This document shows positions 1 to 6,259 of a stretch of DNA of 6,330 nucleotides, piece by piece. The notes beneath the pieces were generated by a model. The model made no database searches and was not told the DNA's origin. It saw only the letters and a program-made list of their open reading frames with translations. The position numbers and the translations under genes are program-made. The stretch is from CAYSBE01 sp044337585 (GTDB taxonomy: Bacteria > Bacteroidota > Bacteroidia > UKL13-3): the NCBI GenBank assembly GCA_044337585.1, contig JBIINH010000141.1:1-6330 (forward strand). Direction: 5' to 3'. Each line of letters begins with the position of its first letter. Position 1 is the stretch's first letter.

Positions 1-288
1 AAGTTCGTATTTTTCACCATCATTTAAGGATGGAACCATAACAATACGTGACGGTTTACCAAAGTAGGAAAATGCCAGCTCAACTTGTTGCCCGGCAGGA
101 ATGGTAATTTTATATTTACCAAATTCATCCGTAACTACAGTTGTTTTACCTGCAACAATACTTACACTTGCGCTGCTTACTACTTGCTTTAATGAATCCG
201 TAATGACGCCAAACACGGTAGCTTGTTGCGCATTTGAAAACAAAGGCAAAAAGAGTATGAATATTAAAAAATTTCTGAGCAATCGCAC
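1..288 (-). CDS. Secreted protein with carboxypeptidase-regulatory-like N-terminal domain, probably a TonB-dependent receptor (partial, 5' end only)
   Basis: An open frame runs from a GTG codon at 288-286 to the left edge (96 codons, 3' end missing). Residues 1-21 form a signal peptide: a short basic start (R2, R5), a hydrophobic core (FLIFILFLPLF, 7-17) and a cleavage-like SNAQ at 18-21. Residues 23-96 look like a carboxypeptidase-regulatory / CNA-B-type beta-sandwich: VFGVITD at 25-31, TDEFGKYKITIPAG at 53-66, LAFSYFG at 71-77. In Bacteroidota this domain usually opens TonB-dependent outer-membrane receptors, but it also precedes other surface proteins, so the full identity is inferred. No in-frame ATG exists: the codon chain back to the rpe stop (TGA, 307-309) holds only GTG 288 and then TTG 282 as plausible starts. 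The gene lies 18 bp after rpe and is probably co-transcribed with it. Confidence 0.75.
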   Translation of the reverse strand, partial: MRLLRNFLIFILFLPLFSNAQQATVFGVITDSLKQVVSSASVSIVAGKTTVVTDEFGKYKITIPAGQQVELAFSYFGKPSRIVMVPSLNDGEKYEL

Positions 289-306
289 AATGTTTATGAA
301 CGGATA

Positions 307-981
307 TCAGGCGTTTTGCGTATGTGGGTGCAATTTTTTTAGCGATTCAATGACCGCAATCGGATTGGTTGCAGAGAAAACATAATTACCGGCAACCAAC
401 ACATCTGCACCTGCATCCAATAATTTTGGTGCAGTGGTATTATTTACACCGCCATCAATTTCAATAAGGCAATGGCTGTTTCGTTGAATAATCATATTTT
501 TTAATTCGGCACACTTGGCGTAGGTGCGTTCGATAAACTTTTGTCCGCCAAATCCCGGGTTCACACTCATCATACACACCAAATCGATGTCTTCAATTAC
601 ATCACTCAGCAACTGCACCGGAGTATGTGGGTTAATTGCCACTCCAGCTTTCATGCCCTCTGCTTTGATTGCCTGAATAGTGCGATGAAGATGGGTACAT
701 GCTTCATAATGCACTGAAAGCACGGCAGCACCTGCGTCTTTAAATTCTTTGATATACCTTTCAGGTTGCACAATCATAAGGTGAACATCCAATGGTTTTT
801 GTGCATGTTTCTGAATAGATTTTAAAACGGGAAATCCGAATGAAATATTTGGAACAAATACCCCATCCATGATATCGATGTGAAACCAGTCGGCCTCACT
901 GCGATTTATCAGTTCTACATCTCTTTGAAGATTTCCAAAATCTGCAGAGAGAATCGAAGGCGCAATAATTGGTGCAGTCAT
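307..981 (-). CDS. rpe: Ribulose-phosphate 3-epimerase
   Basis: The product interconverts D-ribulose 5-phosphate and D-xylulose 5-phosphate in the non-oxidative pentose phosphate pathway, as a cytosolic metal-dependent TIM-barrel enzyme. The 224-residue length is normal for the family. Visible signatures are IAPSILSADF (6-15), HIDIMDG (34-40), DVHLM (65-69), the loop MSVNPGFGGQ (138-147) and IEIDGGV (173-179). The metal ligands expected in this family are all present (H34, D36, H67, D176), and D36 and D176 are also the acid/base pair. The phosphate-binding end reads VAGNYVF (196-202), where many relatives have VAGSAIF; the change is conservative. The ATG start gives the normal MTAPIIAPSIL beginning. 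The gene follows the HAD phosphatase by 40 bp and precedes the secreted-protein gene by 18 bp on the same strand, so an operon is likely. No convincing promoter of its own is seen in the 40-bp gap. Confidence 0.96.
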   Translation of the reverse strand: MTAPIIAPSILSADFGNLQRDVELINRSEADWFHIDIMDGVFVPNISFGFPVLKSIQKHAQKPLDVHLMIVQPERYIKEFKDAGAAVLSVHYEACTHLHRTIQAIKAEGMKAGVAINPHTPVQLLSDVIEDIDLVCMMSVNPGFGGQKFIERTYAKCAELKNMIIQRNSHCLIEIDGGVNNTTAPKLLDAGADVLVAGNYVFSATNPIAVIESLKKLHPHTQNA

Positions 982-1021
982 GCTGCGAAAATAACCTATT
1001 CTGCGTTGTAAAAAAGGATTT

Positions 1022-1519
1022 TCAGGCTTTTAACCTGTTGATTATCAAATCTGCCTGAGGTGTCCAATCCGCGTTGGACTCAATGAGTAGGCCTTTAACA
1101 TTTACCGCTTCGGCTGCTTGCATATCTCTTAGCGTATCGCCTATCATCCATGATTGGCTTGCATCAATATTATATTTTGCGAGGGCTTTTTCTAACATGA
1201 TTGAGCCTGGTTTTCTGCATAGGCATTGAGCAAAATCAGGATGGTGCGGACAGTAATATATATCTGTAAACATTACCCCGTGCACAAGTAAGTGTTGCTT
1301 TAATTTTTGGTGAATCAATAAGAGTTCCGTTTTTGTATAAAGTTTTTTAGCTATACCACCTTGATTGGTAATCACAATAAGTAAAAAACCATTGTCAATG
1401 AACCGCTTGAGGTTAGAGATTATATGAGGTAGCACTTCAAAAGTTTCTACAGTGGCAACGTAGGTTCCAAGTTCTTTATTCAACACACCATCTCGGTCTA
1501 GAAAAATCGCTTTATTCAT
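1022..1519 (-). CDS. gmhB: HAD-IIIA phosphatase, GmhB-like (D-glycero-D-manno-heptose 1,7-bisphosphate 7-phosphatase type)
   Basis: This 165-residue protein carries the HAD motifs in order: motif I FLDRDGVLN (6-14; nucleophile D8, acid/base D10), motif II ITNQGGIA (50-57; T51), the motif III lysine K103 in CRKP, and motif IV IGDTLRDM (126-133; D128, D132). A zinc-binding loop is present as CPHH at 90-93 and CLC at 99-101 (ligands C90, H92, C99, C101), as in GmhB and in the N-terminal domain of HisB. Because no imidazoleglycerol-phosphate dehydratase domain follows, GmhB is the better match. GmhB removes the C7 phosphate from heptose 1,7-bisphosphate on the way to ADP- or GDP-heptose for surface glycans, in the cytosol. 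The exact substrate here is inferred; a histidinol-phosphatase or other sugar-phosphate role is not excluded. It heads the minus-strand cluster with rpe and is divergent from the mannosyltransferase gene. Confidence 0.85.
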   Translation of the reverse strand: MNKAIFLDRDGVLNKELGTYVATVETFEVLPHIISNLKRFIDNGFLLIVITNQGGIAKKLYTKTELLLIHQKLKQHLLVHGVMFTDIYYCPHHPDFAQCLCRKPGSIMLEKALAKYNIDASQSWMIGDTLRDMQAAEAVNVKGLLIESNADWTPQADLIINRLKA

Positions 1520-1535
1520 ATCGTTGCTAAATTAG

Positions 1536-2300
1536 GTGTTTAACCTTATTATTGAACAAATTTCAACCGTTTTGCATCAGAATATTGTCATCATACCCAC
1601 TTACAATGAAAAAGAGAACATCGAAGCCATCATTCGTGCAGTTATGGCGCTTTCCATAAAATTCGATATCCTTATTGTTGATGATGGCTCTCCAGATGGT
1701 ACTGCTCAAATTGTGTCTGAATTACAAAAAGAATTTTCTGGATTGCATATATTAAATCGCAGAGAGAAAAATGGACTGGGAACGGCATATATTGCTGGTT
1801 TCAGGTGGTGCTTAGCTAAGCATTATGATTATATCTGCGAGATGGATGCCGATTTTTCTCATAATCCAAATGATTTAACAAGACTATACCAAGCATGTGT
1901 TGATGGTGCTGATATGAGTATAGGTTCAAGGTATGTGACCGGTGTGAATGTGGTAAACTGGCCTATGATGAGGGTTATGCTTTCTTATTTTGCATCCAAA
2001 TACGTGAGGTTGATTACCCGATTAAATATCCATGATACGACAGCAGGATTTGTTTGTTACAGCAAAAAAGTATTGCAAACCATCGATTTGGATCGCATCA
2101 AATTTAAAGGTTACGCATTTCAGATAGAGATGAAGTTTACAGCATGGAAACATGGTTTTAAACTTATTGAAGTTCCCATTATTTTTACCGATCGTACCAA
2201 AGGCGAATCCAAAATATCAAAAGGAATAATACAAGAAGCTGTATGGGGAGTACTGGTAATGAAAATAAAAAGTTGGTTTAGGAAATACCCTATTGTTTAG
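1536..2300 (+). CDS. Polyprenol-phosphate mannosyltransferase-like glycosyltransferase (GT2, DPM1-like)
   Basis: The product belongs to glycosyltransferase family 2, dolichol/polyprenol-phosphate mannose synthase group, which transfers mannose (or a related hexose) from a nucleotide sugar to a membrane polyprenyl phosphate. Signs, numbered from the GTG at 1536: VIIPTYNEKENI (18-29), LIVDDGSPDG (46-55), the DAD metal site at 104-106 within EMDADFSHNP, GSRYVTG (130-136), DTTAGF (167-172), and a late FTDRTKGESKIS motif. It lacks the C-terminal membrane domain of longer homologues, so it resembles the single-domain form. The frame can open at GTG 1536, but the first 12 residues have no family counterpart. 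A TTG at 1572 gives MHQNIVIIPTYNE, the usual family beginning, and a 242-residue protein; I prefer that start. Its stop lies inside the tail of the decayed kinase gene, which runs convergently. The sugar and acceptor are inferred from the family. Confidence 0.9.
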   Translation: MFNLIIEQISTVLHQNIVIIPTYNEKENIEAIIRAVMALSIKFDILIVDDGSPDGTAQIVSELQKEFSGLHILNRREKNGLGTAYIAGFRWCLAKHYDYICEMDADFSHNPNDLTRLYQACVDGADMSIGSRYVTGVNVVNWPMMRVMLSYFASKYVRLITRLNIHDTTAGFVCYSKKVLQTIDLDRIKFKGYAFQIEMKFTAWKHGFKLIEVPIIFTDRTKGESKISKGIIQEAVWGVLVMKIKSWFRKYPIV

Positions 2301-3032
2301 GCAACCTGCTTATTTCAAATATCAGTTCAACTGAAAATGAGGAACCTTCCCCTATATTGCTTTTAAGTTCAATCTCAGTTCCCAATATTACTATGATGCG
2401 TTTACAATTGGAAAGCCCTCTACCTATCCCACCATACTTTCCGGTTATACTAAATTCTGCTTGTTATGATAAGTCAAAGATTTTTTCCTGAGCTATTTTA
2501 TCATTGACAATACCTGTATCTGTTACATTAAAATGTAACTTTAAGAAATCACATAAATTACTTACAATTTTACATCTAGAGAAACTGTGCATGATTCGGT
2601 AAACTTAATCGCATTGCTTTCTAGTTTGGCAAGTACTTGACTTGGTTTGGTCGCCTAATACTTCTCCTTGAAAATCACTGTCTATTTGTATGATATATTT
2701 AAGTCCTTCTTACTAGCTTTTACTTGAAATGATTCAAAAATAATACGACACAATTTTGCGACATCAAAAGATACTTTTAAATTTGAAGTTTTCCCGATTC
2801 AATCTAACTTAAGCCAAGTATGGCATAAACTAGTGAAACCAAAAATTTCATTGACGATTTTAAAACCTCATGTATTTTTTCTGGGTATCTGATATGTCAT
2901 GTATATCTAGAAGATAAAAAAAAAGAATTTATTGCATTCAGCGGTGTTCTAATTTCGAGACTCATCATTGATAAGAACTGGCTTTTTGCTTGCGAAGCAA
3001 TTATGGCCTTGGTATCTGCTTCATTAATTGCT
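2290..3032 (-). pseudogene. Decayed sensor histidine kinase (HisKA and HATPase_c remnants)
   Basis: Read on the minus strand, this otherwise geneless stretch preserves a histidine kinase core of the hybrid-kinase type in pieces. From right to left: AKSQFLSMMS followed by LEIRTPLNAI (the H-box, about 2938-2985), LKSSMKFLV then IESGKLQI (about 2780-2870), FDVAKLCRIIFESFQ (about 2724-2768), IDSDFQGEVLGDQTK (about 2641-2685), the N-box ESNAIKFTES (about 2592-2621), DTGIV where DTGIG is expected (G1), and KYGGIGRGLSNCKRI (G2), ending with GEGSSFSVELIF. The phosphoacceptor His of the H-box is replaced by Leu (CTC, 2957-2959). The matching pieces occupy different frames in turn, needing at least four frameshifts (near 2780, 2685, 2640 and 2560-2540). 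In-frame stops occur at 2897-2899 (TGA), 2804-2806 (TAG) and 2464-2466 (TAA). Sensor domains upstream cannot be recognised; stops begin again just beyond 3035. The last piece ends at a TAG at 2290-2292, overlapping the glycosyltransferase 3' end. It cannot encode a working kinase. Confidence 0.9.
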
Positions 3033-3225
3033 ATTTTTTACTATTTATTTTGTCTGATGAGTCTATACGCTGTGTTTGAATTTGAATACGAGTCGAATCT
3101 GACAGCCCACTTTCATAACTGCATAGCTAATTGCACCTATTGGTTATATTTTGTGCTTCCAAATATTAACATACAAAACAATCATGACGCATATGTATTG
3201 TTTCTCTTTACGTATGCAAAATAAA
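3033..3225. other. AT-rich stretch without recognisable gene, probable remains of the kinase 5' part
   Basis: Between the readable kinase remnant and the atp terminator no frame on either strand gives a protein I recognise. By position it should hold the kinase's coiled-coil linker or sensor region, but on the minus strand it is broken by stops (TAA 3039-3041, TAG 3042-3044 in the H-box frame). A 73-codon plus-strand frame here (3003-3224) overlaps the kinase remnant antisense and is Phe/Tyr-rich, as expected by chance from AT-rich DNA. Confidence 0.4.
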
Positions 3226-3258
3226 AAAAGCCTTTAACAGTTTTTGTTAAAGGCTTTT
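3226..3258 (-). terminator. Rho-independent terminator of the atpD-atpC operon
   Basis: A perfect 13-bp inverted repeat (3226-3238 with 3246-3258) flanks a 7-base loop. On the minus strand the stem is followed directly by a run of T residues, lying about 22 bp after the atpC stop, so it ends the atp transcript. The plus-strand side has only four T, and no plus-strand gene reaches it. Confidence 0.9.
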
Positions 3259-3280
3259 AAAGTTTCTATCATCTAAGCAA

Positions 3281-3511
3281 TTATGCAAGCACAATTACTT
3301 TATTGTTTGATGCTTCAACAACTCCTCCAGAAATCTCAATTATATTGATTCCTTTTACTGATTTTACAACTACATTTCCTTTCACTAAACTTGATACAAT
3401 TGGTGCGTGGTTATTGAGCACTTGAAAGTTACCAGCAGCTCCTGGCAATGTTACAGATTCGGCCTCACCACTAAATAGTGTAGTATCTGGTGTTATTATT
3501 TCAACTTGCAT
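3281..3511 (-). CDS. atpC: F1Fo ATP synthase epsilon subunit (short form)
   Basis: Epsilon belongs to the central stalk of F1 and couples gamma rotation to the c-ring. The 76 residues match only the N-terminal beta-sandwich: VEIITPDTTLFSGEAESVTLPG (3-24), where family members share the P-[DE]-x-x-[LI]-[FY]-x-G pattern, then NFQVLNNHAPIVSSL (28-42) and the closing strands up to residue 76. The helical C-terminal domain, which in many bacteria (about 130-140 residues) can extend and inhibit ATP hydrolysis, is absent. The frame ends at a clean TAA followed at once by the operon terminator, so this looks like a natural short form rather than a truncation. The gene starts 8 bp after the atpD stop and is surely co-transcribed with it. 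Confidence 0.95.
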   Translation of the reverse strand: MQVEIITPDTTLFSGEAESVTLPGAAGNFQVLNNHAPIVSSLVKGNVVVKSVKGINIIEISGGVVEASNNKVIVLA

Positions 3512-3519
3512 GTATATTA

Positions 3520-5025
3520 TTATTTAGCTTCAGCAAGCATTTTTTCACCTTTGGCAATTGCCTGCTCTATGTTACCAACAAGGTTAAAAGCAGCTTCAGG
3601 TAAGTGATCTAAAGCTCCATCCATAATCATATTAAAACCTTTGATGGTATCTTCAATAGAAACAAGCTCTCCTTTTAATCCTGTAAATTGTTCAGCCACA
3701 TGGAAAGGTTGAGACAAGAAACGTTGAACACGCCTTGCACGAGTAACTACTAATTTATCATCCTCGCTTAATTCATCCATACCAAGGATAGCAATAATAT
3801 CTTGCAATTCTTTATATCGTTGAAGAATACCTTTTACACGCTGAGCACAATTGTAATGAGCGTCACCAACAATTGCCGGAGTAAGGATACGTGAAGTAGA
3901 ATCAAGAGGATCAACAGCAGGATAAATTCCAAGTTCAGCAATTTTACGACTCAATACAGTTGTGGCATCTAAGTGAGCAAACGTGGTTGCTGGAGCAGGG
4001 TCAGTCAAGTCATCTGCTGGTACATATACAGCTTGAACAGATGTGATTGAACCGCGCTTGGTTGAGGTAATACGCTCTTGCATTGCACCCATTTCAGTAG
4101 CAAGCGTAGGTTGGTAACCTACCGCTGATGGCATACGGCCCAAAAGGGCAGAAACTTCAGAACCTGCTTGGGTAAATCTGAAGATATTATCTACGAAAAA
4201 TAAAATATCACGTCCACCTGATTGTTCATCTCCATCGCGGAAATATTCAGCAACAGTTAGTCCTGAAAGTGCTACACGAGCGCGAGCTCCGGGAGGTTCG
4301 TTCATTTGACCAAAAACAAAGGTTGCTTTTGATTCTTTTAACTTTTCTAGGTTAATTTTATCTAAAGGCCAATCGCCTTTTTCCATCCCATGTAAAAATT
4401 CATCACCATATTTTACAATACCTGCTTCTATCATCTCACGCAACAAATCATTTCCTTCACGAGTACGCTCACCTACACCGGCAAATACAGAAAATCCATC
4501 ATATGCTTTTGCAATATTATTAATAAGCTCTTGGATGAGCACGGTTTTTCCAACTCCTGCACCTCCAAACAAACCAATTTTACCACCTTTGGCATATGGC
4601 TCGATAAGGTCAATAACTTTTATGCCTGTAAATAATGGCTCAGATTGAGTAGACAAATCCTCAAACTTTGGTGAATCGCGGTGAATAGAACGTTCTTCTT
4701 TCACATCTATTTTGGGCATTCCGTCAATAGGGTCACCAACTACGTTAAACAATCTACCTTTAATTTCTTCTCCAACAGGCATTGATATTGGCTTATTAAG
4801 GTGCACTACTTCCATTCCCCTTACCAAACCATCTGTTGCTTCCATCGCTATTGTACGAACCATATTTTCGCCCAAATGTTGTTGACATTCAAGCACTACA
4901 CGCACGCCATCTGCCTTATCTACATAAAGGGCATCATAAATTTTTGGTAAGCTATTCGATTCGTCTGAAAACCTAACGTCTACAACCGGTCCAATTACCT
5001 GAGCTACAACTCCTGATTTTGACAT
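3520..5025 (-). CDS. atpD: F1Fo ATP synthase catalytic subunit beta
   Basis: This is the catalytic subunit of F1, which makes or hydrolyses ATP at the inner face of the membrane. The order is an N-terminal beta-barrel (about 1-80), a nucleotide-binding domain and a C-terminal helical domain. Visible are the P-loop GGAGVGKT (154-161), the catalytic GERTREGNDL (185-194; E186, R187), Walker B ILFFVD (274-279), the family signature PAVDPLDSTS (369-378) and DELSEDD (417-423), the lever that contacts the stalk. The length of 501 exceeds the usual 460-480. The extra residues sit around 208-234 (DEFLHGMEKGDWPLDKINLE and following), between the GERTREG region and the FVFGQMNEPPGAR segment; I take this as a lineage-typical insertion. 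The ATG start gives the normal MSKSGVVAQVIGPVVDVRF-type beginning. Transcription is explained by the promoter at 5059-5088. No alpha, gamma or Fo genes are adjacent, so the remaining subunits are encoded elsewhere. Confidence 0.98.
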   Translation of the reverse strand: MSKSGVVAQVIGPVVDVRFSDESNSLPKIYDALYVDKADGVRVVLECQQHLGENMVRTIAMEATDGLVRGMEVVHLNKPISMPVGEEIKGRLFNVVGDPIDGMPKIDVKEERSIHRDSPKFEDLSTQSEPLFTGIKVIDLIEPYAKGGKIGLFGGAGVGKTVLIQELINNIAKAYDGFSVFAGVGERTREGNDLLREMIEAGIVKYGDEFLHGMEKGDWPLDKINLEKLKESKATFVFGQMNEPPGARARVALSGLTVAEYFRDGDEQSGGRDILFFVDNIFRFTQAGSEVSALLGRMPSAVGYQPTLATEMGAMQERITSTKRGSITSVQAVYVPADDLTDPAPATTFAHLDATTVLSRKIAELGIYPAVDPLDSTSRILTPAIVGDAHYNCAQRVKGILQRYKELQDIIAILGMDELSEDDKLVVTRARRVQRFLSQPFHVAEQFTGLKGELVSIEDTIKGFNMIMDGALDHLPEAAFNLVGNIEQAIAKGEKMLAEAK

Positions 5026-5058
5026 ATTTACAATAATTAAGATCTATAAAAAGTGGTG

Positions 5059-5088
5059 CAAAATTAATTTTTATGTAGATAATTCAAA
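5059..5088 (-). promoter_or_regulatory. Bacteroidota-type promoter of atpD-atpC
   Basis: On the minus strand a -33 element TTTG (5088-5085) is separated by 18 bp from a -7 element TAATTTTG (5066-5059), a perfect fit to TTTG / TAnnTTTG as used by the Bacteroidota primary sigma factor. Transcription would start near 5052, leaving a leader of about 27 bases before the atpD ATG. The leader is AT-rich without a Shine-Dalgarno sequence. Confidence 0.8.
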
Positions 5089-5117
5089 ACTTTTTAAATC
5101 GTTAAATTCGTATTTAT

Positions 5118-5186
5118 ATGAAACTACCTATTGACTTTTACTTATAACCTGATGTTGTGTAGGTTGCAAAAAGCTTATTAGGCAAA
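5118..5186 (+). pseudogene. mpg: Interrupted original 5' end of mpg (two in-frame stop codons)
   Basis: Upstream of the open frame at 5187, and in the same frame, the DNA reads from ATG 5118: MKLPIDFYL, stop, PDVV, stop, VAKSLLGK. This is the missing N-terminus of the 3-methyladenine DNA glycosylase family, compared with FFDQPAVPLA-type sequence in the human enzyme and AKxLLGKxL in bacteria. The two stops are TAA at 5145-5147 and TAG at 5160-5162. Starting at 5118 the product would have been 200 residues, the normal family length, so the reading frame is otherwise intact. Both stops could come from glutamine codons by single C-to-T changes (CAA, CAG), but the ancestral residues are an inference. 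Confidence 0.8.
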
Positions 5187-5720
5187 ATGTTGATAACTAA
5201 GATTAACACCAAAATCACATCCGGAATTATTCTAGAAACGGAAGCATATGCTGCTAAAACAGACCGTTCCAGCCATTTATGTGGAGGTAAGTTAACCTCT
5301 AAAACACTAACAATTTATCCTCAAGGAGGATTAAGTTATGTATACCAATACTACGGAATTCATCACTTATTCATTGTTGTTACAAATATTGAGGCTATTC
5401 AAGATGCGGTTTTGATTAGAGCGATAAAAGCTGTTGTTGATGGTCTAGAGATTATACTGAAACGAAGAGCGCAAGAAAACGTTCAATGCAAACTTAGCAA
5501 TGGACCTGGCATTATTAGCCAAACATTTGGCATAAATACATTGCATTATCAACGCAAATTAACAGGCAGGCAGATTTGGATTGAAGATATTGGAAATTTT
5601 GTAGCGGATGATATGTTTATTTCCTCGCCAAGATATGGTGTGGCATATACCGGTGCGCACACCTCATGGCCTTACCGATATAGAATTAAAGATAACAAAT
5701 TTGTGAGTAGGGCAAAATAA
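5187..5720 (+). CDS. mpg: 3-methyladenine DNA glycosylase (MPG/AAG family), N-terminally truncated and possibly non-functional
   Basis: The family excises alkylated purines such as 3-methyladenine and hypoxanthine in base-excision repair. Signs in the 177-residue frame: GIILETEAY (13-21), H30 in DRSSH, YVYQYYGIHHLF (51-62), VLIRA (75-79), LSNGPGIIS and GINTLHY in the middle, and SPRYGVAYTG near the end. By alignment to human AAG, E19 matches catalytic E125, Y21 matches Y127, H30 matches H136 and Y53 matches the base-stacking Y159. Position 63 is Ile where human N169 and the usual HHLFNVVT motif have Asn, a change at the base-recognition site. The ATG at 5187 lies inside the conserved LLGKxL segment, so the frame lacks about 23 N-terminal residues, which survive upstream behind two stop codons. 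Translation could restart here, but a stable, active enzyme is doubtful. The stop codon is one base from that of the convergent thioesterase gene. Confidence 0.85.
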   Translation: MLITKINTKITSGIILETEAYAAKTDRSSHLCGGKLTSKTLTIYPQGGLSYVYQYYGIHHLFIVVTNIEAIQDAVLIRAIKAVVDGLEIILKRRAQENVQCKLSNGPGIISQTFGINTLHYQRKLTGRQIWIEDIGNFVADDMFISSPRYGVAYTGAHTSWPYRYRIKDNKFVSRAK

Positions 5721-5721
5721 T

Positions 5722-6240
5722 TTAAGGTTCTATAAATAACGCTTTTAATTCAGACGCATCTTCGGGCTTCATTTTCCCAGCTAAAATCAAACGCAGTTGT
5801 CTTCTTCTAAGTGCTCCATCATAGCGTTTTTTCTCGTCATCGGTATTAGGTTCCAATGAGGCAACTTTTACTGGTGCTCCGTTTCTGTCTAAAGCAACAA
5901 ATGTATAGTAAGCTTCATTACTTTTAAATTTCTCTCCACTTGGAATATTTTCTGCCCACACTTTAATATAAACTTCCATCGAAGTATTGAATGAGCGGCT
6001 AACTTCTGCTTCGAGTGTTACCACATCCCCTAATTTGATACACTTTCCAAAACTAACACTATCAACTGAAGCAGTAACTACTGTTTTACTAGCATGCTTT
6101 TGCGCAGCAATGGCTGCTGCTATATCCATCCAATGAAGTAAGCGACCGCCCATCAAGTTGTTTAATGTATTTGTATCGTTTGGCAAAACCATCTCATTCA
6201 TAATTGTTCGTGAATGGCTTGGTGATTTTGTTTGTTCCAT
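5722..6240 (-). CDS. Acyl-CoA thioesterase (hotdog fold, YciA/ACOT type)
   Basis: The product hydrolyses acyl-CoA to free fatty acid and CoA in the cytosol; chain-length preference cannot be read from sequence. Residues 12-130 form one hotdog domain. The helix signature is clear: N24, then NLMGGRLLHWMDIAAAIAA (28-46) with D39, the Asn/Asp pair used for catalysis in the YciA/ACOT group, followed by H49. The next strand, TASVDSVSFGKCIKLGDVV, and the later EAYYTFVALDRNG fit the same group. After residue 133 comes a charged, probably helical tail (KKRYDGALRRRQLRLILAGK), which seems to be a normal extension in this type. A single hotdog domain of 172 residues is a usual size and should act as an oligomer. 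It has its own promoter (6260-6267) and is convergent with mpg, their stop codons one base apart, so no room is left for a terminator between them. Confidence 0.92.
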   Translation of the reverse strand: MEQTKSPSHSRTIMNEMVLPNDTNTLNNLMGGRLLHWMDIAAAIAAQKHASKTVVTASVDSVSFGKCIKLGDVVTLEAEVSRSFNTSMEVYIKVWAENIPSGEKFKSNEAYYTFVALDRNGAPVKVASLEPNTDDEKKRYDGALRRRQLRLILAGKMKPEDASELKALFIEP

Positions 6241-6259
6241 CTAATTTTATATTTTGATA

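Noticed and set aside
101..385. Plus-strand open frame of 94 codons
   Set aside because: It lies antisense to the start of the secreted-protein gene and the end of rpe, both of which have clear family or signal-peptide features; it has no recognisable motif.
982..1021. Separate rpe promoter (TATTTTCG near the start)
   Set aside because: One mismatch from the -7 consensus and no clear -33 element; an operon with the phosphatase gene explains expression as well.
1527..1535. Palindromic CTAAATTAG between the divergent gmhB-like and glycosyltransferase genes as a shared -7 element
   Set aside because: It matches TAnnTTTG with one mismatch in each direction, but there is no good -33 partner on the plus strand. 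On the minus strand a TTTG lies 22 bp away and would leave almost no leader. Too weak to list.
3003..3224. Plus-strand open frame of 73 codons with a hydrophobic start
   Set aside because: It is antisense to the kinase remnant, has the Phe/Tyr/Ile-rich makeup of random AT-rich DNA, and no promoter or family similarity is visible.
2301..3225. A novel regulatory RNA, CRISPR array or mobile element in the gene-free region
   Set aside because: No direct repeats, terminal inverted repeats, transposase remnants or stable hairpins were seen, and most of the region is explained by the histidine kinase remnant.
5145..5162. Reassigned genetic code (TAA and TAG read as glutamine) as explanation of the mpg stops
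   Set aside because: TAA and TAG end other intact genes here at the expected family length: atpD, atpC and the thioesterase use TAA and the glycosyltransferase TAG. Readthrough confined to mpg cannot be excluded.
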